Source: Polyangiaceae bacterium (GTDB lineage Bacteria > Myxococcota_A > Polyangia > Polyangiales > Polyangiaceae). From it: DNA of 39,720 bases. Shown here one piece after another: positions 6,893 to 14,281 of this stretch; position 1 is the first letter of the stretch, and each line of letters opens with the position of its first letter. The position numbers and the translations under genes are program-made. The notes under the pieces are model-generated. The model was not told the DNA's origin, made no database searches, and saw only the letters and a program-made list of their open reading frames with translations. The DNA is taken from positions 1 through 39,720 of the forward strand of contig JAFGIS010000560.1 of assembly GCA_016929495.1 (NCBI GenBank). Reading direction: 5' to 3'.

Positions 6893-7801
6893 CTACTCGT
6901 CGTCGACGGTCGCCAGCGCGAACACCGTGCTCTCGCCGAGGTAGCCGGGAGGGGAGGACATGGCTGCGCACAGCCCGACCTGGATCTCGGAGTTTCCTTG
7001 CGGAACCACGGTCAGCTCACCGTCTACGTAGAACGGACTGTAACCAGACGATGACCCCCAATGCGCCCAGGACAGGTCGGCTGGCGTCGGCTCGTGGTTG
7101 CCGATCTGGTAGCAAGGGATGATGCAGGCCGTGCTGCTTTGCGGCCAGAACGTGCCGTGTACCACCACGCTCAGGTTCTGATTGCCGACCGGCCTGAGCG
7201 TCAGCGCGGTAGCGTACATCTCCCACTCTGCAAGCGAGGGGTCACCCACATTGCATTGTGCGGTCACCTCTCGTTCCGGATCCCCTCTGCCCACGCCCGC
7301 ATGGGCCGGGCTCGGCAGCGCAGGACCCACCCACTGTCCGTCCTCGTCGATCACCGGCTGACCGCGTACGGAGATGCTCGAAGCGTCCACACTCCCGCCC
7401 ACCACGTTCTCGGCGTTCTCCGCGAGAAAGGCGAAGGGCACGCTGCCGAGCGGCTGCGCCGGGGTCATCTCTTCGCCGTTGACGGTGACTCGCAGAAAGT
7501 ACTCGCTGCCGCTTGTGAAGAGCTCGGGTGACAGTCTGCCCGACTCGCCGAGCCTTGCCGAGAAGTACCCGTCCTCGACCGTGATCGAAGGCTGCTGCTC
7601 GCTCCACACCAGAGCTTCGTTCTCGTCGACGATCTCGAACACGAAACGAACGCGCCCATTGACGGGACTGCCATCGGCGTTGGTCAGGCGCCCTTGTTGG
7701 GTGAGCCAGTGTGGAACGGCTGCCGCGGCTTGCGCGGCGCCGAACGTCAGCGCTGCGAGGACTGCCGAACTGGTGATCTTGCCGTCCTGTTTGCCGAACA
7801 T
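6893..7801 (-). CDS. Secreted protein with phage-fibre-like N-terminal domain
   Basis: The 302-residue protein has a signal peptide (SSAVLAALTFGAAQAAAA, residues ~11-28). It continues into a domain common in myxobacteria: PHWLTQQGRLTNADGSPVNG, then FVFEIVDENEALVWSEQQ, YFSARLGE and QPLGSVPFAFLAENAENV. That pattern (QGRL..adG.P..G....F..yd....LW.E...V.v..G.Fs..LG, then P...VPYAf.A..A) resembles the shaft-connector part of trimeric tail-fibre or adhesin proteins. The C-terminal half (from ~180) is a separate beta-rich domain with Cys pairs (TACIIPCYQ) and is not recognised. It lies ten bases after a Gly/Ser-rich lipoprotein gene and is probably co-transcribed with it. Confidence 0.6.
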   Translation of the reverse strand: MFGKQDGKITSSAVLAALTFGAAQAAAAVPHWLTQQGRLTNADGSPVNGRVRFVFEIVDENEALVWSEQQPSITVEDGYFSARLGESGRLSPELFTSGSEYFLRVTVNGEEMTPAQPLGSVPFAFLAENAENVVGGSVDASSISVRGQPVIDEDGQWVGPALPSPAHAGVGRGDPEREVTAQCNVGDPSLAEWEMYATALTLRPVGNQNLSVVVHGTFWPQSSTACIIPCYQIGNHEPTPADLSWAHWGSSSGYSPFYVDGELTVVPQGNSEIQVGLCAAMSSPPGYLGESTVFALATVDDE

Positions 7802-7811
7802 GTCGCTCTCC

Positions 7812-8294
7812 TTACCTCGCCGTCACGCCCACCAGCCCGCCCACCATGCGGTAGGAGCTCGAACTCGACGAATGCAGTACGCCGTTGTTTCCAGGACTTT
7901 CCCCGGCGCTCAGCACGAGCGCGTAGCTCTTGGAGCGCATCAACGTACCCCCGGCCACGATGGCGAAACCGGTCCTGGCCGCCGTGGTGCTGCCTCGCTC
8001 GTCCGAGCCGGCCTGACCGTTGGAGCCGCCCGATCCCGTTGAGCCGCCCGATCCAGCGGACCTACCGCCGGCGCCGCTCGTCCCCGAGTGCGCTGCGCCG
8101 TTGTCGTCATCGTCGTCGCTGGTGACCGTCGCCCCTCCGGCACCCCTGCCCCCCTCAGCGGCCGAGTGGCTGCTGCCTCCATCCTTGTGCGCCCATCCCA
8201 CCCGCCCGCCGCAGCCCGAAGCGAGCAGCGCCAACCCGGCTACCAGCGCCAGAGCATCCCGGTCCGTGCGTCTCTCCCAGTGCAGGGAAACCAT
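7812..8294 (-). CDS. Gly/Ser-rich lipoprotein
   Basis: The 160-residue protein has a lipoprotein signal with lipobox LASGC around residues 24-28. A low-complexity Gly/Ser/Ala linker follows, with an acidic run (TSDDDDDNGAA), then a short folded C-terminal domain FAIVAGGTLMRSKSYALVLS...SYRMVGGLVGVTAR. The ending (YR+.GGLVG.T) recurs in myxobacterial cell-surface proteins encoded beside fibre-like proteins such as the next gene, so the pair may form a surface structure. The serine run SSSSSS before the last strand is encoded by GAGCTCGAACTCGACGA-type codons and is not a simple nucleotide repeat. Function unknown. Confidence 0.6.
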   Translation of the reverse strand: MVSLHWERRTDRDALALVAGLALLASGCGGRVGWAHKDGGSSHSAAEGGRGAGGATVTSDDDDDNGAAHSGTSGAGGRSAGSGGSTGSGGSNGQAGSDERGSTTAARTGFAIVAGGTLMRSKSYALVLSAGESPGNNGVLHSSSSSSYRMVGGLVGVTAR

Positions 8295-8442
8295 GAACCC
8301 TCGTCGACTACGGAGCGACGCTACCTGGTCTCTGTGGCTTGGGCAAGCGGTCTGCAGGGCCAGCGCCGACGGCAGTCAGCTTCGACGACGAGCCGAGCGG
8401 CCGAGGCGTTCCGATTCTGTACCGTGTCAGGATGCGGCTTCG

Positions 8443-9450
8443 TCAGATACCGTCGGCCGGCCCGAGCCATCGTCCCGGCGCGTGACTGCCGAGCCTCGGG
8501 CCAGGCCTCTGCTTGGTGCTGAAAAAATCGAGGAGACACGAGCAAAAACGGCGGCTACAGAGCACGCTGCCGAAGTCGAGGCTGAGGCGCGGAGCACGGA
8601 TGTTGCCCATGTTGCCGCCCTGGCCGCACCAGCAGCGTAGGATCGTGCCCGCTGGGTCGACCCTGAGCTGATCCTCGCCAGCGCTGCACCACCAACCGCG
8701 CCAACAGCTGCGGCCGCTCTGCAAGAGCTCGAGCACGTCGACGCTGCGCTCCTGGCCCTCCGAGTCGACGGCCCTGAGCTCACCGGTCTGCAGCCGTGAG
8801 TAGTAGTCGGGGATCCGACCGCGAAACTGGAGCATGATGCGCCTCATCTCGTCGCTGTACGGGTAGACGGCATCGTCGTACCGGTTCAGATCCGCCTGAA
8901 GGCGCTGCAGCGATATACCGATCTCGACCTCGTCCCGTAGGCGCTGCGCGAACTCGTAAGCCTGCTCGAAACGGGCGGGCAGCATCATCACGTTGACGTA
9001 CACGAGAACCTCTTGCTCTCTGAGCAGCCGGCAGAGGTCCAGCATGTGGCGAGCGTCCGTGAACTCGCTATGGTAGCTGAGGATGATCATGTCGAAGAGC
9101 GAAGCGTGCTTGCGCCACCAGTCGAGCGAGCGATGGCCGTTCGAGGTGACCAGGACTCGGCACTCTACGGGGCTCGACTTGAGCCTTTCGACCAGCTCGA
9201 TCAGATCGGGAAGGAGGGTCACTTCGCCACCCGTGAATTCGAGCATCAGACTCTTCTTGTCACGCCGGCACTTGCTGAGCACCCTGCGCAGGAACAGCCA
9301 CGCCTCCCACGTCTCCGGTCGCTTGAGTGAACCGGCATGCAGCCATTCCGGGCAATAGCTACAACGGTAGTTACAGACGTTCGAAAGCACCCACGAGACC
9401 GAGAACGCCTGCTGGCGGAACGGAGAGTAGTACTTGACGATGTCAGCCAC
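8443..9450 (-). CDS. Radical SAM protein with Cys-rich C-terminus
   Basis: The 335-residue protein carries the radical SAM cluster motif CNYRCSYC (CxxxCxxC) at about residues 26-33. TGGEVTLLPDLIELV follows as the GGE S-adenosylmethionine-binding motif. The C-terminal part has WWCSAGEDQLRVDPAGTILR, CWCGQGGNMGNI and CSRRFCSCLLDF, a SPASM-like arrangement that can hold an additional Fe-S cluster. The last ~25 residues after FFSTK are Pro/Gly/Arg-rich and may be non-family extension. Proteins of this kind modify peptides or other small substrates. The next gene downstream on the strand, 148 bp away, is a Gly/Ser-rich lipoprotein; no obvious peptide substrate adjoins. Confidence 0.85.
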   Translation of the reverse strand: MADIVKYYSPFRQQAFSVSWVLSNVCNYRCSYCPEWLHAGSLKRPETWEAWLFLRRVLSKCRRDKKSLMLEFTGGEVTLLPDLIELVERLKSSPVECRVLVTSNGHRSLDWWRKHASLFDMIILSYHSEFTDARHMLDLCRLLREQEVLVYVNVMMLPARFEQAYEFAQRLRDEVEIGISLQRLQADLNRYDDAVYPYSDEMRRIMLQFRGRIPDYYSRLQTGELRAVDSEGQERSVDVLELLQSGRSCWRGWWCSAGEDQLRVDPAGTILRCWCGQGGNMGNIRAPRLSLDFGSVLCSRRFCSCLLDFFSTKQRPGPRLGSHAPGRWLGPADGI

Positions 9451-9507
9451 GGACCGGACGATTGTAGACCGACGCCCGTGGCGTTGCTAGCGTCAGGAGC
9501 TCGCGCG

Positions 9508-10176
9508 CTACGATCCGCTGATCCGCACGTCGCCCGAACCCGTGTGGACGCGGATGCTGCTCGGTGCGTCCGAGTCCACGTCGATGCCTTCGACGTCTCT
9601 GTCGCCCGAGCCGGTGTCCAGGCGCACGCTGTAGCTCCCCACGGGAACCCACAGGCGCACGTCGCCGGAGCCCGTATCGATGGCCACCTTGTCCGGGGGC
9701 TCGTCGAAGCGAGCTCGTACGTCGCCGGAACCCGTTTCGATCTGGACCTGACCCGACACGAGCCTGCTTGCCGAGACATCGCCGGAGCCGGTTTTCGCCG
9801 TCACTGCCCCGGCAGCGCCGGTGAAGCGCACGTCGCCGGATCCGGTGCGGAGCTTCAGGACCGCGCCAGCAGGCACGCCGATGGCAACATCGACGTTGCA
9901 CGGGTCCCAGCCGTTGCAGTCCTGGCTCAGCCGGAGCCTGCCGTCGCTGTAGTCACGGTCCAGATCCGTGTGAGCGCCGGTGATGGCAGCCGTGACCACG
10001 GTCTGGGTGCCGTCCGATCCGGACACGTCGATGTCCCCGGAGCCGACATTGACGTCGAGCGTCGAAACCGCCTGATCGACCGTGAAAGCCTCGACCCTCG
10101 TGTCCCCGTCGAAACAGCAGGCCGCGAGCAATGTCGCCGCAGCGAGCAACAACCCCATCGTCTTGACGCGCAGCAT
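9508..10176 (-). CDS. DUF4097-type lipoprotein with TGSGDV repeats
   Basis: The 222-residue protein has a lipobox (LLAACC, residues ~15-20) and then a right-handed beta-helix-like repeat. The tetrad GSGD recurs about every 20 residues: VGSGDIDV, TGSGDVRF, TGSGDVSA, TGSGDVRA, TGSGDVRL, TGSGDRDV, TGSGDVRI. This is the signature of DUF4097/putative auto-transporter adhesin head domains, predicted to form a single-stranded beta helix on the cell surface. A paired Cys (DCNGWDPCNV) sits in the only insertion. The gene precedes the radical SAM gene by 57 bp in the same direction, so the two could be co-transcribed. No ligand is known. Confidence 0.8.
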   Translation of the reverse strand: MLRVKTMGLLLAAATLLAACCFDGDTRVEAFTVDQAVSTLDVNVGSGDIDVSGSDGTQTVVTAAITGAHTDLDRDYSDGRLRLSQDCNGWDPCNVDVAIGVPAGAVLKLRTGSGDVRFTGAAGAVTAKTGSGDVSASRLVSGQVQIETGSGDVRARFDEPPDKVAIDTGSGDVRLWVPVGSYSVRLDTGSGDRDVEGIDVDSDAPSSIRVHTGSGDVRISGS

Positions 10177-10338
10177 CTTCGCTCGACCTCCAGTCCGGGC
10201 TCGCCCGGCCCAACGGGCCCGTCGCGAACCTCGCTGCTTCGTACCCGCACGGACCCGGACCGTTCACCCCGATCCGACGTGCCGTAGCCCCGCGAGCACC
10301 AGCGCCCGTCGCAGGGGGACCAAGCGATGCCTCCCCCC

Positions 10339-10376
10339 GGTCTCCCGGCGGGCCCGCGCGGGCCCACCGGGAGACC
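10339..10376. repeat. Strong GC-rich hairpin between genes
   Basis: GGTCTCCCGG and CCGGGAGACC form a 10-bp outer stem around the self-complementary core GGGCCCGCGCGGGCCC, with one C/A mismatch. It lies between the ClpP-like gene and the DUF4097 gene, both on the minus strand. No T-run follows in either direction, so it is not a classical terminator, although it would stall or protect RNA. Confidence 0.6.
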
Positions 10377-10390
10377 GCCCCCTCCAAATC

Positions 10391-10406
10391 GCCGCCTTTC
10401 GGCGGC
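10391..10406 (-). terminator. Possible terminator hairpin after clpP
   Basis: Read on the minus strand, GCCGCC-GAAA-GGCGGC forms a 6-bp stem with a GNRA tetraloop, followed by GATTTGG, 35 bp after the ClpP-like stop codon. The T-run is short (three), so termination is plausible but weak, perhaps assisted by the stronger hairpin at 10339-10376. Confidence 0.4.
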
Positions 10407-10440
10407 TCAGGAGGGGGATCTCGCGTGGGCGGATCCGCGT

Positions 10441-11031
10441 CTAGAGGTCCGTCACGTGCTCGACGATGCGGCTGACGAGCCCGAAGCTGACCGCTTCGGT
10501 CGCGGTCATCCAGAAGTTGCGCTCCGTCTTCTCGACGACCTGCTCGTACGGCTGTTTGGTTTCTCGCGCGAAGATGCGGGTCAAACGCTCGCGCATCTGC
10601 AGGATCTGTCGGGTCTCGATCTCGATGTCCGAGGCCTGGCCACGTGCGCCGCCCATGGGTTGATGCAGCAGGAAGCGCGTGTTCGGCAGGCACACGCGGT
10701 TCTCCGGCTTGCCTGCCACGTAGATGAGCGCGCCGGCGCTGGCCACCCAGCCCGTGCCGATCATGATGACTTCGGGCTTGATGAACCGGATCATGTCGTG
10801 GATGGTGTCGCCCGACTCGACGTGGCCGCCCTGCGAGTTGACGAACACGCGGATCGGCTCGTCACTCTGGTGCGAGAGCGCCAACAGCTGAGCGCACACC
10901 GTGCGCGCCAGCTTGTCGTTGACCTCGCCGAACACGAGCACGGTACGAGCTTTGAACAGGCCGCTCGTGGCGGGGGAGCTGCGTTCCTGGCCGACGTGCT
11001 CTTCGTGATCTGGGCTATCCTGTTTGGGCAT
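10441..11031 (-). CDS. clpP: ClpP-family protease subunit, catalytic Asp replaced by Asn
   Basis: The 196-residue protein is a full-length ClpP: FVNSQGGHVESGDTIHDMI, the nucleophile motif GWVASAGALI (Ser in ASAG), the histidine motif FLLHQPMGGARGQASDIEIE, and a normal C-terminus TATEAVSFGLVSRIV. ClpP forms barrel-shaped peptidases fed by ClpX/ClpA-type ATPases. Aligned without gaps from the catalytic His, the position of the catalytic Asp (D172 in Staphylococcus aureus) falls on Asn in EKTERNFWM (codon AAC, plus-strand 10516-10518). The same replacement is known in Listeria ClpP1, which needs a partner ClpP. It is divergent from the sigma-factor gene, and no ATPase gene adjoins, so it is probably one of several paralogues. 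Confidence 0.85.
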   Translation of the reverse strand: MPKQDSPDHEEHVGQERSSPATSGLFKARTVLVFGEVNDKLARTVCAQLLALSHQSDEPIRVFVNSQGGHVESGDTIHDMIRFIKPEVIMIGTGWVASAGALIYVAGKPENRVCLPNTRFLLHQPMGGARGQASDIEIETRQILQMRERLTRIFARETKQPYEQVVEKTERNFWMTATEAVSFGLVSRIVEHVTDL

Positions 11032-11176
11032 CGGTGTTCTCTCGGTGCGGCCGCAGGATAGCTCAGAGAGCGACGCCTCGCGTGCGGCATTTGGTGGTTA
11101 GGCCGTTCGGACGGACCACCCGGTACGCCCCCCAACGGTGAAACCAAACCGCGCCTCGACGGATAGTACTCATCGA

Positions 11177-11749
11177 ATGGCGGCTGCCGACCAACAACTC
11201 GTTCGACGTTGCCGCCGTGGTGACTCCAAGGCCTGGGACGCTCTGGTTCGGAGCTTCGCCCCCATGGCGTACCGTATCGCCTACCGAATGCTTGCCGACT
11301 CGGCTTCGGCCGAGGACGCCGTACAGGAGACGTTCTTGCGCATGTTTCGTTCGTTCGACCGCTACGACGCGACCCGACCCCTCCAGCCTTGGGTCGCGCG
11401 CATCACCGTGAATGTCTGCGTCAGGCGACTGCGGGCCACCAGCGCGCGCACGCGGTTCCCTGAGGACGCGACCGAGTCCTTGCTCTCCGAGGCCCCCCTG
11501 ACTCCCAATCCGGAGCGTCAGGTGGCCTCCCGAGAGCTGCTTCGCTCGCTCGAACTCGGTTTGCTCGGACTCTCGCCCCAGGATCGTGCGCTCCTGACAC
11601 TACGCTTTCGCGAGGGGCTGTGCGACGCCGAGCTGTCCGAAGTCCTGCAGATGCCGGTCAACACGGTCAAGACCCGCATCCATAGGGCACGCGCCAAGCT
11701 CGCTCGCTACCTCTCCCTGTCAACCCGAGGCAGCTCCCATGAAGACTGA
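11177..11749 (+). CDS. ECF-type RNA polymerase sigma factor
   Basis: The 190-residue protein has sigma region 2 (AYRIAYRMLADSASAEDAVQ, then ETFLRMFRSFDRYD and PWVARITVNVCVRRLR) and region 4 (LGLSPQDRALLTLRFREGL, then EVLQMPVNTVKTRIHRARAK), with no sigma 1.1 or region 3. That is the ECF layout. The ATG at 11177 starts the conserved part (MAAADQQLVRRCRRGD); a GTG at 11138 would add 13 unconserved residues. The next gene overlaps by 11 bases and is a likely anti-sigma factor. The operon goes on with DUF2953 and two GerW-type proteins, so its regulon may concern the envelope or resting cells. ECF factors usually activate their own operon; I could not identify the promoter. Confidence 0.9.
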   Translation: MAAADQQLVRRCRRGDSKAWDALVRSFAPMAYRIAYRMLADSASAEDAVQETFLRMFRSFDRYDATRPLQPWVARITVNVCVRRLRATSARTRFPEDATESLLSEAPLTPNPERQVASRELLRSLELGLLGLSPQDRALLTLRFREGLCDAELSEVLQMPVNTVKTRIHRARAKLARYLSLSTRGSSHED

Positions 11750-12218
11750 ATCCCTGCAGCTGTTGGAGCACTATCTCGCTGGCCAATTGTCCGAGGCCGA
11801 AGCCCGAAGCGCCGAGCGGCTGCTGGGTTGCGGTGACACAGCGGCCGGACGCGGCGAAGACTTGGCGGTCTACACGTTCTTGAGAGAGCTGGGGCCCTCC
11901 GAGCCCCCGCCGTCGCTCGTCGAACGCACGTGTCGACGACTTCGCGCCGAGGCGGCTGGCGAGCGCAGCAGGCAGACGGCCTGGAGCGCGGCACGCAGCA
12001 TCGGCACGGCGCTGAGCTGGTCGTACCGTGGGCCGGCGCTGGCGATGGCCGGTCCGTGGAGCGCGAACGCGACGCACTTCAGCGTCCAGGGCCTGGGCAT
12101 GTCGCGTTTCGCGTTGGGTCCGCTCGGCCTGGCCCCACTCGGTCTCGCGCGTTCCGCGCAACCGAAGCCGCGCACGCCCGTCTGGCGGCGTCTGCTCCAG
12201 TCGGTGAGGGCGTCGTGA
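11739..12218 (+). CDS. Putative anti-sigma factor
   Basis: The 159-residue protein overlaps the sigma-factor gene by 11 bases, and that placement is the main reason for the call. The N-terminus (LLEHYLAGQLSEAEARSAER) has the helix pattern of anti-sigma N-terminal domains, where a short 'L..YL.G.LS..E...+E..L' precedes the sigma-binding surface. The usual HxxxCxxC zinc site is absent; only one Cys is nearby (LLGCGD). A weakly hydrophobic Gly/Leu/Ala stretch occurs at residues ~100-140, but no clear transmembrane helix does, so this would be a soluble or peripheral anti-sigma factor. Its stop shares a base with the next start (TGATG). Confidence 0.6.
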   Translation: MKTESLQLLEHYLAGQLSEAEARSAERLLGCGDTAAGRGEDLAVYTFLRELGPSEPPPSLVERTCRRLRAEAAGERSRQTAWSAARSIGTALSWSYRGPALAMAGPWSANATHFSVQGLGMSRFALGPLGLAPLGLARSAQPKPRTPVWRRLLQSVRAS

Positions 12219-12814
12219 TGCTGACGGCTGCGTTGCTGTGTCTCATCGCCTTGGTGAGCCTCCTGCTCGGGGCAGTGCTCGCGTTGCCGATCACGGTGCG
12301 CGCCAGCGGACACGTGGACGAAGAAGGTCTTGGGGGTCAGATCCACGCGGCATGGGGCTGGGGGGTTGTCTCGGCGAGCCTTTCTCCCCAGGGGCGCGAT
12401 CTGAGGCTGTTCGGTCTGGCTCTGCCCAGACGGACGAGACGACCGCGCCCAGGTACCACGAGAGAGACGCCACGCCGTCGGCCCAAGCTCGGGCGGGTTC
12501 TGGAGCAGTCCCCTGTGCTGCTGTCGACTTTTCGCCGCCTGCTGTTCGCGCTGCATGCCAGCGGGTCCGTCGAAGGGCAAGCCGGATTCGACGACCCGGC
12601 TGATACGGCGCTCGCCGCAGCGCTGGTGCGCTGGGTCGCATCGGCGTTTCCGGCGCCCATTCGGATTGCGATCGAGCCGGAGTACCTCGGGCCCGTGGTG
12701 CGGCTCCGCTCCAGTCTGGTCCTGCGCATGTGGTTCGGTGAATTGCTTTTCGTGAGTTTGCGCCAGTTCGCTCGCCGCGACGTGCGGCAGGCGATCAAAA
12801 CGCTTCGTGCATAG
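12218..12814 (+). CDS. DUF2953-type protein
   Basis: The 198-residue protein starts with one transmembrane helix (LLCLIALVSLLLGAVLALPI, residues ~6-25) and then has a soluble domain with FGLALPRR near residue 65-72 and ADTALAAALVRWVASAF followed by IRIAIEPEYLGPVVRLRSSL. This is the DUF2953 pattern of Bacillus YtfI, where the gene lies directly before ytfJ. The same order, DUF2953 then GerW/YtfJ, is seen here. The ATG overlaps the anti-sigma stop (TGATG), showing translational coupling. DUF2953 proteins have no established biochemical role; linkage to the GerW-type genes is the main functional clue. Confidence 0.65.
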   Translation: MLTAALLCLIALVSLLLGAVLALPITVRASGHVDEEGLGGQIHAAWGWGVVSASLSPQGRDLRLFGLALPRRTRRPRPGTTRETPRRRPKLGRVLEQSPVLLSTFRRLLFALHASGSVEGQAGFDDPADTALAAALVRWVASAFPAPIRIAIEPEYLGPVVRLRSSLVLRMWFGELLFVSLRQFARRDVRQAIKTLRA

Positions 12815-12842
12815 AGGTAGGTCCCCAGCGAGAGAAGGAACC

Positions 12843-13139
12843 ATGGAAGACATCAGACAACTGGCAGGGAAGATCACGGAACGTCTCACCGCGCTCGCCC
12901 GAAGCAGCGCCGTGATGAGCAAGCCCATATCAGCGGGTGAGCGCCACCTAGTGCCGCTCTGCGAGCTCAGCGTCGCCTTTGGCAGCGGCGGTGGAGGCGG
13001 AGAGGCCCAGGGGGACGATGCGGGAACCGGCGCGGCGAAGGGCATCGGCGGTGGCGCTGCGGGTGCAGCCAAGGCGACGCCGGTGGCGGTCTTGATCGTG
13101 GACGAACAGGGCGTGCGCATTCAAGCACTGGACGTGTGA
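12843..13139 (+). CDS. GerW/YtfJ-family protein, first copy
   Basis: The 98-residue protein has the family layout: an N-terminal helix (IRQLAGKITERLTALARSSA), a conserved strand PISAGERHLVPLCELSVAFG, a Gly-rich loop, and a final strand ATPVAVLIVDEQGVRIQALD. In Bacillus, GerW (YtfJ) is an inner-spore protein needed for normal germination; homologues in non-sporing bacteria are uncharacterised. A clear ribosome binding site (GAGAAGGAACC) precedes the ATG at 12843. It follows the DUF2953 gene by 28 bases and is followed by a paralogue, so a hetero-oligomer is possible. Confidence 0.75.
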   Translation: MEDIRQLAGKITERLTALARSSAVMSKPISAGERHLVPLCELSVAFGSGGGGGEAQGDDAGTGAAKGIGGGAAGAAKATPVAVLIVDEQGVRIQALDV

Positions 13140-13164
13140 AGTAGCCGAGGAAGGGTTCAAGGAT

Positions 13165-13587
13165 ATGGAACATGTGAACGATCTTTTCGAAATCGTCAGC
13201 CACCAGCTCGGAGCGGTCGCTCAGAGCGACGTCGTCGTGGGTGCACCCCTGACGCTCGGCGCCTGGACCGTGGTCCCGCTCTCGCGCGTCAGCGTGGGCA
13301 TGGGCGCTGGCGGCGGTACGGGCGAGGGTGATGTCCACCATCATCACCGCCTCCACCAGCGCGGTAGCATGGGGCCCGGCAAGGGGACCGGCGGCGGCGG
13401 TGGCGGCGGCGGCAAAGTCCGGCCGGTCGCCGTGCTGGTTCTGGGCCCGGATACGGTCCACGTCCTGCCCATCCCGAACAGGGCTGGCAAGCTCGATCGC
13501 CTGATGGACAGGCTGCCTGAGTGGATCGACCGTATGCGGGAGTGTTGCGGGAAGAAGGAAGGCGCCTGCGGACACCAGGAGTGCTAA
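13165..13587 (+). CDS. GerW/YtfJ-family protein, second copy with His loop and Cys tail
   Basis: The 140-residue paralogue keeps the family core (GAPLTLGAWTVVPLSRVSVG, then VRPVAVLVLGPDTVHVLPIP) and the C-terminal helix (LDRLMDRLPEWIDRM) missing from the first copy. Its Gly-rich loop carries DVHHHHRLHQRG, and the end is Cys-rich (RECCGKKEGACGHQEC), so the protein could bind metal. It has a strong ribosome binding site (GAGGAAGGG) and follows the first copy by 25 bases. Read as the last gene of the sigma-factor operon. Confidence 0.8.
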   Translation: MEHVNDLFEIVSHQLGAVAQSDVVVGAPLTLGAWTVVPLSRVSVGMGAGGGTGEGDVHHHHRLHQRGSMGPGKGTGGGGGGGGKVRPVAVLVLGPDTVHVLPIPNRAGKLDRLMDRLPEWIDRMRECCGKKEGACGHQEC

Positions 13588-13629
13588 GTCACGCCTTGTT
13601 CCCAAGGTTCGGTACAGTACACGAAGGCC

Positions 13630-14142
13630 ATGGGCACGCTAGAGCTGCTATCGGGCGATATCACCCAACTTGCGGTGGACGGCATCGTCAATGCCGCCAA
13701 CCAGTCCTTGCTCGGGGGCGGTGGAGTCGACGGTGCCATCCACCGTGCCGCAGGGCCCGAGCTGCTCGAAGCGTGTCGAGCACTCGGAGGATGCCTGCCC
13801 GGCGAGGCGAAGCTCACGCCAGGCTACCGCCTGCCAGCGCGCTTCGTCATCCATACGGTCGGGCCCGTATGGCGGGGCGGCGCACAGGGGGAAGCGCAGA
13901 CGCTGCGCTGCTGCTACCGCTCCTGTCTGGAGGTTGCACAGGCGCACGGTCTGCGAACGCTCGCATTTCCTTCGATCAGCACGGGGGCGTACCGCTACCC
14001 CCTCGAGCAAGCGGCTCGGATCGCCGTCGAGGAGCTGCGTGTTGGTCTTGCCGCACGTCCGGAGCTTGAAGTCACCGTCGTCTGTTTTCTGTCCGAGGTG
14101 CGTCTGGCGTACGAGTCTGTTCTGCGCGGCGAGCGGGAGTAG
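13630..14142 (+). CDS. Macrodomain hydrolase (O-acetyl-ADP-ribose deacetylase type)
   Basis: The 170-residue protein is a single macrodomain of the YmdB/MacroD class. [20 protein letters not shown] is the conserved start with the ADP-ribose-binding Asp and the catalytic-region Asn, [18 protein letters not shown] is the Gly-rich phosphate loop with the catalytic-region Asp, and [18 protein letters not shown] is the second phosphate loop. Such enzymes remove ADP-ribose or acetyl groups from ADP-ribosylated proteins and O-acetyl-ADP-ribose. The gene follows the GerW-type genes by 42 bases, so it may be read with them, but it has no known link to them. Confidence 0.9.
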   Translation: MGTLELLSGDITQLAVDGIVNAANQSLLGGGGVDGAIHRAAGPELLEACRALGGCLPGEAKLTPGYRLPARFVIHTVGPVWRGGAQGEAQTLRCCYRSCLEVAQAHGLRTLAFPSISTGAYRYPLEQAARIAVEELRVGLAARPELEVTVVCFLSEVRLAYESVLRGERE

Positions 14143-14281
14143 CCGAATCCAGTTCACGATAGAGACTCCTGCAAACCCCGGAGAGGCGGCGGCGGGTCAG
14201 GTGAAACCAAGACAGCCAGTCAGCCGGCCCGGCGTCCGTGGACTCCCTCGGCCACTGGCGCTACGAGGGTGCATCCGCCCC

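Noticed and set aside
10339..10376. Intrinsic terminator at the GC-rich hairpin
   Set aside because: No T-run on either strand after the stem; kept only as a hairpin.
13330..13360. His-tag-like HHHH run as cloning artefact
   Set aside because: The codons lie inside a natural Gly-rich loop of a GerW-type gene with genomic context on both sides; there is no sign of vector sequence.
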